Positions 1 to 5,916 of a stretch of DNA of 5,916 nucleotides are shown piece by piece. Source of the DNA: Fimbriimonadaceae bacterium (lineage in GTDB: Bacteria > Armatimonadota > Fimbriimonadia > Fimbriimonadales > Fimbriimonadaceae). Within the stretch, counting starts at the first letter, position 1. The number at the start of each line of letters is the position of its first letter. The translations under genes were made by a program, and so were the position numbers. The stretch covers positions 1 through 5,916 of the forward strand of contig JACMJO010000148.1 in assembly GCA_014380605.1 (NCBI GenBank), read 5' to 3'. The notes beneath the pieces are model-generated. The model did no database searches and was not told where the DNA came from. It saw nothing but the letters and a program-made list of their open reading frames with translations.

Positions 1-456
1 CTCAAATGGGTATAGGTAGGTGCTGAAAAGACTGTAGCCCACGCTTTGGGGAGTTCCAAAACCCTCGCCCGACCGTGGCTCAGTCACCGATGCCAGTGGC
101 GCGATCACTTGGGAGCCTAGGAGGGCCGCCATCGCCAGGCCAAGCGCACCGCCAATGATCATCTTAGGATCGCGTTCTTCCAGGAGCGACTTCATCGAAC
201 CCAGATTGAGAAGCATGATCACGAACAGGAAGAGAACCATGATCGCCCCGGTGTACACCACGATTTGCAGGATGCCGATCATTTCCGCGCTTAGCGTGAA
301 GTACAGGAATGCGAGCATAAAGAAGCAGACGACGAGACAAAGCGCGGATCGCACGGCATTGTTAAATGCCACGACTCCTAACGCCGCCAATGCTGCAACC
401 CCGCCGATAGCGGCAAAGACGCCCATGTTTGGATTGGCCAGTTCTTGAAGATTCAT
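1..456 (-). CDS. nuoJ: NADH-quinone oxidoreductase subunit J (complex I), 3' end beyond the window
   Basis: This is a small hydrophobic subunit of the membrane arm of respiratory complex I, which couples NADH oxidation by quinone to proton or ion export. The first 152 residues are present. Membrane segments are seen at about residues 12-31, 35-55 and 58-83, with a further one near 97-115. The family signature is clear at 60-84 (IGILQIVVYTGAIMVLFLFV, then IMLLN), closely matching E. coli NuoJ (EIIVYAGAIMVLFVFVVMMLN). NuoJ is usually about 165-200 residues, so only the C-terminal part is missing at the left edge. The ATG overlaps the TGA of nuoH (ATGA, 453-456) and I see no strong Shine-Dalgarno sequence before it, which suggests translational coupling to nuoH. 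nuoK would be expected next, outside the window. The gene is recognised from conserved sequence; coupling is inferred. Confidence 0.95.
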   Translation of the reverse strand, partial: MNLQELANPNMGVFAAIGGVAALAALGVVAFNNAVRSALCLVVCFFMLAFLYFTLSAEMIGILQIVVYTGAIMVLFLFVIMLLNLGSMKSLLEERDPKMIIGGALGLAMAALLGSQVIAPLASVTEPRSGEGFGTPQSVGYSLFSTYLYPFE

Positions 457-1814
457 GATGCGGCGATCACCGCCACTTCAGCGTTTGTGGCGCTCGTGCC
501 ATCCACCATCGTTATGATTCGCTTCTCCAACTCTACGTTCTTGGTGGCGTTGTTGAATGTTCGCCAAAGGATTACCGACAGCGCGATTGCGACGATCCAT
601 AGTCCGACGCCGACGGCGGTTCCGATCATCGGACTGTAGTTCTCGCTCGCCAGCCTCGTTACCAGAATCCAAGTGGCGACGATGATGAAGTTGACCGTCG
701 CAAGGGGCAACAGCGACTTCCAGCCAAGCGACATGAGCTGGTCGTATCGGAGCCTTGGAAGCGTTGCCCGAAGCCAAATGTAGACGGAGATGAAGAAAGC
801 GATCTTGCCCATGAACCACAGCGGGGCAAGCCAATAGTTCGCTTTGGCCATGAAGTCGGCGACGCTTCCGAAGAACGGTACCGAGCTATTCTGGGCAATC
901 CATTCCCAATTCACGGGAAGCATGTTCCAACCGCCAAAGAACACGGTGGACAGAATGCCAGAGAAGATGAACATCGCGGCGTACTCGCCCATGAAGAAGA
1001 CCGCGAACTTCATTGAGCTGTACTCGGTGTGATAGCCCGCGATCAGTTCGTTCTCTGCTTCCGGTAAGTCGAATGGGGCACGATTCGTTTCGGCGACCAT
1101 ACAAATCAGGAAGACCACCATCGCCAAAAAGCCATAGGGCGTGAAGGCATTCCAGTTCTGCATGAACGGCACAAGTCCGGCTAGTGGCTTCTCCTGCTCT
1201 CGAACCATGTCGGTCATGCGGAGCGAACCGGTGGCTAAGGCGATGCAAGCCAAAGACATGGCCATCGCGAGCTCGTAGCTGATAAGTTGGGCGGAAGCGC
1301 GAAGGCCGCCCATCAGCGAATACTTGTTGTTGCCGGAATAGCCTGCTAACACGACGCCGTACACGCCCAGGCTCGAAATCGCGAGCATGTAGAGCACGCC
1401 TATGTTCACGTCGGCAACCGGGGTTAAGGATGGCCAAGGCGCCCAAGGCATCGTTCCACCCAGCGCGAATGCCGGAAAGAGCGCGATCCCGGGGGCAAGG
1501 AAGTAGATCACCTTATCGACGGCACTCGGGGTTACGTCTTCTTTGAAGAAGAGCTTGACGCCATCCGCGATCGGCTGGAGCAATCCAAAGAACCTGGTTT
1601 TTTTGCCCCTCATGAAAGGAGGAACCATCTTGCTGGTCTTGGACCAGGTAATTGTGGCGACCCTGTTCGGACCGATCCTGTCCTGCATCCAGCTCAGCAA
1701 CCGTCTTTCCCACCAGATCAGGCCGGGGACGAGCATCAAAATGGGCAAAACCAACAGCAGGACTCTGGTAAGTGCCTGCCAGGCGGGATGAAGGTCTAGG
1801 AACCACTGCGCCAT
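453..1814 (-). CDS. nuoH: NADH-quinone oxidoreductase subunit H (complex I), long form
   Basis: NuoH is the membrane subunit that joins the peripheral arm of complex I to the proton-pumping arm and forms much of the quinone channel. Family motifs appear in order: WERRLL and DRIGPNRV (to residue 52), LLQPIADGVKLFFKED (78-93), NNKYSLMGGLRASAQ (162-176), AETNRAPFDLPEAENEL then YHTEY (241-265), and RATLPRLRYDQLMSLGW (349-365). At 453 residues it is much longer than E. coli NuoH (about 325). A basic insertion of about 21 residues follows GPNRV, and an extra hydrophobic segment (395-417) plus a 36-residue tail end the protein. I chose ATG 1814, with GGGA 9 nt upstream; an in-frame TTG at 1829 would add five residues. 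It lies 70 nt downstream of mgtE with no visible terminator and overlaps nuoJ by 4 nt. nuoI is not next to it. Confidence 0.95.
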   Translation of the reverse strand: MAQWFLDLHPAWQALTRVLLLVLPILMLVPGLIWWERRLLSWMQDRIGPNRVATITWSKTSKMVPPFMRGKKTRFFGLLQPIADGVKLFFKEDVTPSAVDKVIYFLAPGIALFPAFALGGTMPWAPWPSLTPVADVNIGVLYMLAISSLGVYGVVLAGYSGNNKYSLMGGLRASAQLISYELAMAMSLACIALATGSLRMTDMVREQEKPLAGLVPFMQNWNAFTPYGFLAMVVFLICMVAETNRAPFDLPEAENELIAGYHTEYSSMKFAVFFMGEYAAMFIFSGILSTVFFGGWNMLPVNWEWIAQNSSVPFFGSVADFMAKANYWLAPLWFMGKIAFFISVYIWLRATLPRLRYDQLMSLGWKSLLPLATVNFIIVATWILVTRLASENYSPMIGTAVGVGLWIVAIALSVILWRTFNNATKNVELEKRIITMVDGTSATNAEVAVIAAS

Positions 1815-1884
1815 GAATTCGGTTCCCAATTTACCAGGCCATGGGCCGATTTCGCTGTTGGCGCGAGTGGTTTCGCAGTTTCTC

Positions 1885-3258
1885 TCAGAACGCGACCAGA
1901 CGCCGGGCGATTTCGAAGTAGATGATCATTCCCGTTGCGTCTACAAATGTCGTGATAAATGGCGCGCTCATGACAGCGGGATCGATCCCGAATCGCTTTG
2001 CCCCCAAGGGCAGAACACTGCCGACTGTAGCTGCCCAAATAATGATCGCGGGCAGCGCCAATCCAACGACGGCAGCGATATGCCAATCGGCAGACCACCC
2101 GAATCTCGCCCTTGCAAACCCGACTGCGCCAAGCACCAGCCCGATCATGATAGCAACCACCAGTTCTCTCCTGAGCACGGTGAACGCGTCCCGATGCGAT
2201 ATCTCACCTATCGCCATCGCGCGGGTGAGGGTCGTCGTCACTTGGGAGCCCGAGTTTCCACCCGCTCCAATCAGGAGAGGCACGAGCAGCATTAACTGAG
2301 CGAGTACCGTGACGCCCCCGCCTTCAGATTGCCCAGTGTAGTAGCGAAGCACCGATCCGGTGAAGAACTCAGCGATGAAAAGGATTCCAAGCCAAGGTAA
2401 TCGCCGCTTGACAAGCTGAAAGACGTTCAGCGAAAGATACGCTTCGGCATCGCCCGAAACGCCGCCGAGTTTCAGAACGTCCTCGGTGTCCTCTTCCCGG
2501 ATGACCGCTTGCGCGTCGTCGCCGGTGAACATTCCCACCATCCGACCCCGGCGGTCGAGAACCGGTAACGCATAGAACCCGTAGCGAGCCATGCGACGTG
2601 CCGCTTCTTCCGCAGGCTCGTACGCGTCGGCCGTTACCGGCTCTTTGTTCATCAACTCGGAAGCTTTTTGGTCGGGGAGCGCGCGAATCGCCCGCCTCAG
2701 GCTGAAGATTCCCAGCAGATGCCGGTGGGTATCGAGGACATAGATGTCGTTGACCGTCTCGTACTTCTCTTCCGTAGAGAGCCGGATGTCCTTGAGGACG
2801 TCCGCCATCGTGGTATCGGGACCGACCTCGAAGAACTGTTCGGTCATCATCCGCCCGACCGCATCCTCGGGGTAGTCCATCAGGCGACGGATTTCCTCGG
2901 CATCCTCCGCGGGAATGATTTCAAGCAGAGCCGCAAAGCGATCGGGGCCTACTTCCTCCCGAAAATCGAGAGCGTCGTCCATCGGGAGGACGTCCAAGTA
3001 GTGCGCCAGCGTGGAATCGGGCAACTCGCGGGCGTAGGCTCGGGAGGTCTCCGTTGGAAGTTCGATGAGAACGTCGGCGGCCAGCTCAGGCTCTAAGCCC
3101 TGAAGGATGATGAGGCCATCTTCGATGTCAATTCGGACCAACGCATCCGAAAGGTCTTCGGGACGTTCGTCCGATAGCTGCTCTCGGATCAGTTCTAAAT
3201 TATTAGATCGGGCAAGCGATTCAAGCTGCTCGACGAAGTTGAGTTCATCGGTTCGCAT
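1885..3258 (-). CDS. mgtE: MgtE-type magnesium channel/transporter
   Basis: MgtE is a dimeric inner-membrane Mg2+ channel whose cytosolic domains sense Mg2+ and close the pore when it is abundant. All parts are present in 457 residues, close to the 450 of the Thermus thermophilus protein. There is an acidic N domain of helical repeats (about 10-130), two CBS domains (about 137-197 and 201-257), a connecting helix near 270-287, and five membrane segments from about 287 to the end. Pore-region signatures are PLLIGAGGNSGSQ (327-339), GIDPAVMSAPF (424-434) and FVDATG (438-443). D440 falls where the Thermus selectivity aspartate (D432) lies. The ATG at 3258 has an AGGAGA Shine-Dalgarno sequence 8 nt upstream. 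The protein ends AFLVRR-like in reverse on the plus strand, that is, RRLVAF then TGA. It is preceded by a structured leader and followed by nuoH at 70 nt; why these two are adjacent is unknown to me. Confidence 0.96.
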   Translation of the reverse strand: MRTDELNFVEQLESLARSNNLELIREQLSDERPEDLSDALVRIDIEDGLIILQGLEPELAADVLIELPTETSRAYARELPDSTLAHYLDVLPMDDALDFREEVGPDRFAALLEIIPAEDAEEIRRLMDYPEDAVGRMMTEQFFEVGPDTTMADVLKDIRLSTEEKYETVNDIYVLDTHRHLLGIFSLRRAIRALPDQKASELMNKEPVTADAYEPAEEAARRMARYGFYALPVLDRRGRMVGMFTGDDAQAVIREEDTEDVLKLGGVSGDAEAYLSLNVFQLVKRRLPWLGILFIAEFFTGSVLRYYTGQSEGGGVTVLAQLMLLVPLLIGAGGNSGSQVTTTLTRAMAIGEISHRDAFTVLRRELVVAIMIGLVLGAVGFARARFGWSADWHIAAVVGLALPAIIIWAATVGSVLPLGAKRFGIDPAVMSAPFITTFVDATGMIIYFEIARRLVAF

Positions 3259-3266
3259 GGCGGCAA

Positions 3267-3272
3267 TCTCCT
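3267..3272 (-). promoter_or_regulatory. Shine-Dalgarno sequence of mgtE
   Basis: AGGAGA on the minus strand, 8 nt before ATG 3258. It is strong and fixes the start. Its last two bases belong to a 9-nt segment (3260-3268) complementary to the 5' part of the leader, and its first base abuts a predicted helix (3273-3326), so access by the ribosome could depend on leader folding. Confidence 0.85.
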
Positions 3273-3378
3273 GTGTGGTTGCCAGGGCGCGTTATGAAGG
3301 GACCCTGACCTTTCGCGCCGCCACACGTCCTAGTGAGACGGCCCCTTAACGTTCGGGAATTTCCATCTTTTGATGATT

Positions 3379-3427
3379 GGGACGGATGAAACCGGGGGCG
3401 TGATTGCCGCAGGCTTTCTTCCGTCCC
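3379..3427. repeat. 8-bp inverted repeat at the predicted mgtE transcription start
   Basis: GGGACGGA (3379-3386) and TCCGTCCC (3420-3427) are perfect inverted copies separated by 33 bases. A smaller GCC-TGC-GGC hairpin (minus 3414-3406) nests inside. Because it begins just after the -10 box it could act as the closing helix of an RNA domain or as a DNA operator; the sequence alone does not decide. Confidence 0.6.
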
Positions 3428-3428
3428 T

Positions 3429-3459
3429 ATTATGAACTATCGGCGGCAAGGAATGTCAA
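3429..3459 (-). promoter_or_regulatory. Probable housekeeping-sigma promoter of mgtE
   Basis: On the minus strand a perfect -35 hexamer TTGACA (3459-3454) is followed after 19 bases by CATAAT (3434-3429), five of six matches to the -10 consensus. The spacer is 2 nt longer than ideal, which may make it weak or activator-dependent. The spacer contains TTGCCGCC (3449-3442), repeated at the mgtE start (3266-3259). The predicted start of transcription falls at or inside the GGGACGGA arm of the inverted repeat 3379-3427. Confidence 0.5.
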
Positions 3460-3460
3460 G

Positions 3461-3594
3461 TTTCACCGTTTCTTAGGCTAAGGAGTCCCTTGTGGGATTT
3501 ATCGCAAGTTCAAAGCCCTACTGTTATCTGAGAGAATCGAACGATATCTGCATTTCTCTCGGATTATTGGATTGGGCGGTATCCTCATTGCCTC
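3461..3594 (+). other. Upstream region of tilS with a 7-bp inverted repeat; no clear promoter
   Basis: The non-coding region between the divergent genes mgtE and tilS is 336 bases (3259-3594); its left part is the mgtE leader and promoter. The right part holds GAGAGAA (3530-3536) and TTCTCTC (3554-3560), an inverted repeat with a 17-nt loop that contains most of ATCGAACGAT, itself an ATCG/CGAT dyad at 3536-3545. The best promoter-like pair I find is TTCAAA (3509-3514), 17 bases, GAGAAT (3532-3537), four of six matches in each box, which is not convincing. No good Shine-Dalgarno sequence precedes the tilS ATG; the nearest purine-rich run, GGGCGG, ends 15 nt upstream. No small ORF or RNA gene is supported here. 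Confidence 0.4.
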
Positions 3595-5004
3595 ATGCTT
3601 GAAGCCTTCCGAGACAACCTGGAGCGAACTGGACTTATCCCTCCAGGGGTCCGCGTTTTGGTTGGCTATAGCGGCGGGGCCGATTCAACCTGCCTATTGA
3701 ACCTGATGCATCTCGCGGGTATCGACGTCGTGGCGGGGCACTTGCATCATGGGCAACGCGAGGAAGCGGACGAAGAACAAGCCAAGTGCGAAGGGTTTTG
3801 CAACGAGCTTGGGGTTCCCTTCGCAACTGGCAAAGCTGATATTCCACGTCTTTCAAGCGACCTTAAAATTGGGTATGAGGAGGCTGGCCGCCAAGCAAGA
3901 TACTCCTTCTTCCAGCAAGCCGCATTTCGCCTTGAATGCCTTCTGATCGCAACTGCCCACACCCAAACCGATCACATTGAAACGGTTCTGCTCCACCTAG
4001 GGCGAGGATCTGGCCTGAGCGGGTTGGCTGGCATCCCACTCAAGCGGGACAACATCATTCGGCCGCTCCTATCGTTCTCGCGAGAGGCGACTCGGGAATA
4101 TTGCCAAGAGCATGGCTTGTGGTTCCACGACGATCCGGCAAACGAGGACATCTCATTTTCGCGGGCCAGAGTTCGCCATCGGATTCTCCCTGAACTTCGA
4201 GCGATCAATCCCGCCGCGGATGAGGCGATCAGCAGGCTTTCGGAACTTGTCGATGAAGAGGACCGCTTTCTGAATGGGATGGCCGCAGCTGCGCTCGAGC
4301 AAAGCGAATCTGAACTGAATGGCGCTCTCAAATTCCTGACTCTTGACTGCGAGGCCGCATTTGATCGCGACAAGCTTGGAACTTTGCCTCCGGTACTGTT
4401 TCGACGCGCCATTCGCCTTGCGGTTCAGGCCATGGGAGCAAACCTGGAGCGCGATCATCTGGCGAAGATCGAGCTGGGAGTAGCCTCTCTGCCGAACGGG
4501 GCCGTCACGGCGGAGGGTGGAGCGGTCGTCGTCGAATGGCGGGCCGATATCGTGCACGTTCGCCAAATTCAGCCAACCGAACCTTTCCGATATGCGCTGA
4601 CCATTCCTGGAGAAACCGCAAGCGACGAGTTTGGCTGGCAATTCACCGCGTACGAATCAAGTGAGATCAAGGTTCGGCAGGAGCGGGCCTCATTGGTTGC
4701 GGTTATGCCCGTTGCCGCCATCAAGGGGCCGATGTACTTTCGGTCGATGCAGACTGGCGACTCGATGAAGCCACTAGGATTCGACGGCACCCGGAAGTTA
4801 AGCGACCTCCTGAGCGAATCCAAGCTGACGGCAGCGGCAAAGACGCGGTTGCCGATCCTATTCGACCTGATCGGCCCGTTGTGGGTTCCGGGGGTTTGTA
4901 TGGACAATCGAATGAAGATGGTAGAGCCTACTGGCCAAACGATTATTGTGGAGTTCGGTCCGGTTAAGCAGGTCCCAAGCCATAATATGGAAACGGGCGT
5001 CTAA
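3595..5004 (+). CDS. tilS: tRNA(Ile)-lysidine synthetase
   Basis: TilS uses ATP to attach lysine to C34 of the CAU-anticodon tRNA(Ile), which lets it read AUA codons as isoleucine; the enzyme is cytosolic and generally essential. The N-terminal N-type ATP pyrophosphatase domain shows the PP-loop SGGADS (26-31), a histidine-rich HLHHGQRE stretch (49-56), EEAGRQARYSFF (95-106), AHTQTDHIETVLLHLGRGSG (121-140) and DDPANED then RARVRHRILPEL (179-201). The usual HxxDDQxET is here HTQTDHIET, a form I recall from cyanobacterial TilS. The C-terminal substrate-binding domain shows GDSMKPLGFDGTRKLSDLL (388-406) and LWVPGV. Its 469 residues match long TilS proteins such as the B. subtilis one. ATG 3595 is the first plausible start after an in-frame TGA at 3529, although its ribosome site is weak. 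ftsH follows 51 nt later with no terminator between. Confidence 0.95.
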   Translation: MLEAFRDNLERTGLIPPGVRVLVGYSGGADSTCLLNLMHLAGIDVVAGHLHHGQREEADEEQAKCEGFCNELGVPFATGKADIPRLSSDLKIGYEEAGRQARYSFFQQAAFRLECLLIATAHTQTDHIETVLLHLGRGSGLSGLAGIPLKRDNIIRPLLSFSREATREYCQEHGLWFHDDPANEDISFSRARVRHRILPELRAINPAADEAISRLSELVDEEDRFLNGMAAAALEQSESELNGALKFLTLDCEAAFDRDKLGTLPPVLFRRAIRLAVQAMGANLERDHLAKIELGVASLPNGAVTAEGGAVVVEWRADIVHVRQIQPTEPFRYALTIPGETASDEFGWQFTAYESSEIKVRQERASLVAVMPVAAIKGPMYFRSMQTGDSMKPLGFDGTRKLSDLLSESKLTAAAKTRLPILFDLIGPLWVPGVCMDNRMKMVEPTGQTIIVEFGPVKQVPSHNMETGV

Positions 5005-5027
5005 AAGTGAACGTACCGTATAGGACA

Positions 5028-5046
5028 GAGATGGGCATCTCCCATC
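5028..5046 (+). repeat. Overlapping alternative hairpins just before the ftsH ribosome site
   Basis: GATGGG (5030-5035) can pair with CCCATC (5041-5046) around a 5-nt loop, a 6-bp helix that abuts the GGAG Shine-Dalgarno sequence at 5047. The same bases can instead form GAGAT (5028-5032) with ATCTC (5037-5041) around GGGC. The two folds exclude each other. There is no following U-run, so this is not an intrinsic terminator. A role in ftsH translation is inferred only from position. Confidence 0.5.
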
Positions 5047-5050
5047 GGAG
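5047..5050 (+). promoter_or_regulatory. Shine-Dalgarno sequence supporting the TTG start of ftsH
   Basis: GGAG lies 5 nt before TTG 5056-5058. The reading frame is closed upstream by TGA at 5008-5010 and has no ATG, GTG or other TTG between that stop and 5056. The next in-frame ATG, at residue 22, would remove the first membrane helix. This decides the TTG start. Confidence 0.75.
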
Positions 5051-5055
5051 AAGAT

Positions 5056-5916
<861 letters not shown>

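Larger units (their letters stand above)
3259..3428 (-). promoter_or_regulatory. Structured 5' leader of mgtE, candidate regulatory RNA of unknown class
   Basis: If the promoter at 3429-3459 is right, the mgtE mRNA starts near 3422-3427 and carries about 165 untranslated bases. Reading the transcript 5' to 3', visible elements are: GGGACGGA (3427-3420) pairing with TCCGTCCC (3386-3379) around a 33-nt loop; a small CATC-AAAA-GATG hairpin (3375-3364); GTGTGG (3326-3321) pairing with CCACAC (3278-3273), with GGCGCG (3319-3314) pairing with CGCGCC (3291-3286) inside it; then the Shine-Dalgarno sequence. GCGGCAATC (3410-3402), in the first loop, is perfectly complementary to GATTGCCGC (3268-3260), which links the Shine-Dalgarno sequence to the start codon. 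MgtE genes are often controlled by Mg2+-sensing leaders, but I do not see the conserved M-box core. Pairings are read by eye, not folded. A riboswitch is inference; a protein-binding leader or chance are alternatives. Confidence 0.45.

Noticed and set aside
1..10. Ten-base sequence CTCAAATGGG repeated at 5471-5480
   Set aside because: A single exact 10-mer shared between nuoJ antisense and ftsH coding sequence is short enough for chance, and no flanking similarity extends it.
1598..1604. Run of seven T within nuoH, a possible frameshift or terminator
   Set aside because: The nuoH frame is conserved on both sides of the run (GPNRV before, LLQPIADG after), and no GC-rich hairpin precedes it on either strand.
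1838..1848. GGCC-CAT-GGCC dyad between mgtE and nuoH
   Set aside because: The helix is only 4 bp with a 3-base loop and no U-run, so it is not a credible terminator. The ATG in it reads into a stop after three codons.
1813..2295. Open 160-codon frame on the plus strand, and a similar one at 2668-3096
   Set aside because: Both are antisense to mgtE, whose membrane and CBS domains are unmistakable; their translations look like low-complexity shadow sequence.
3259..3428. M-box, cobalamin, TPP or cyclic-di-GMP riboswitch in the mgtE leader
   Set aside because: I looked for the conserved cores I know of these classes and found none. This is by eye only; a covariance-model search would be decisive.
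3509..3537. TTCAAA-17-GAGAAT as the tilS promoter
   Set aside because: Each box matches only four of six consensus bases, which is expected by chance in non-coding sequence of this size.
4153..4641. Open 162-codon frame on the minus strand
   Set aside because: It lies fully inside tilS on the opposite strand, resembles no known family, and the tilS frame carries clear conserved motifs.

Overview
The window reads as ordinary chromosomal DNA of a free-living bacterium, a little over half G+C by eye. It holds five protein genes in two divergent groups and no sign of mobile DNA, CRISPR, tRNA or rRNA. The gene set (respiratory complex I subunits, the Mg2+ channel MgtE, the tRNA-modifying enzyme TilS, the membrane protease FtsH) does not fix the phylum. 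The long NuoH, the HTxTD form of the TilS motif and the gene order suggest a lineage away from the well-studied Proteobacteria and Firmicutes. An Armatimonadota (Fimbriimonadia)-like bacterium is my guess, at low confidence.

Left half, minus strand, read from about 3434 down to 1: a promoter and a structured untranslated leader of about 165 nt, then mgtE (3258 to 1885), a 70-nt gap, nuoH (1814 to 453), and nuoJ starting inside the nuoH stop codon in an ATGA overlap and running off the left edge. No terminator is visible between mgtE and nuoH, so one transcript could carry all three. nuoI, which normally sits between nuoH and nuoJ, is absent.

Right half, plus strand: tilS (3595-5004), a 51-nt gap with overlapping alternative hairpins, then ftsH from a TTG codon at 5056, cut by the right edge after about 287 residues. 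tilS next to ftsH is a familiar bacterial pairing. In many Gram-positive genomes hpt lies between them; here it does not.

The part least explained by known features is the mgtE leader (3259-3434). It has an 8-bp inverted repeat at the predicted 5' end. Inside that loop lies a 9-nt segment perfectly complementary to the stretch joining the mgtE Shine-Dalgarno sequence to its start codon. A two-part helix abuts the Shine-Dalgarno sequence. I do not recognise the M-box (ykoK) Mg2+ riboswitch here, so this is a candidate for an undescribed regulatory leader on a Mg2+ transporter gene. Other points of interest are a 21-residue basic insertion and an extra C-terminal membrane helix in NuoH, the broken nuo order, and the tilS-ftsH junction.
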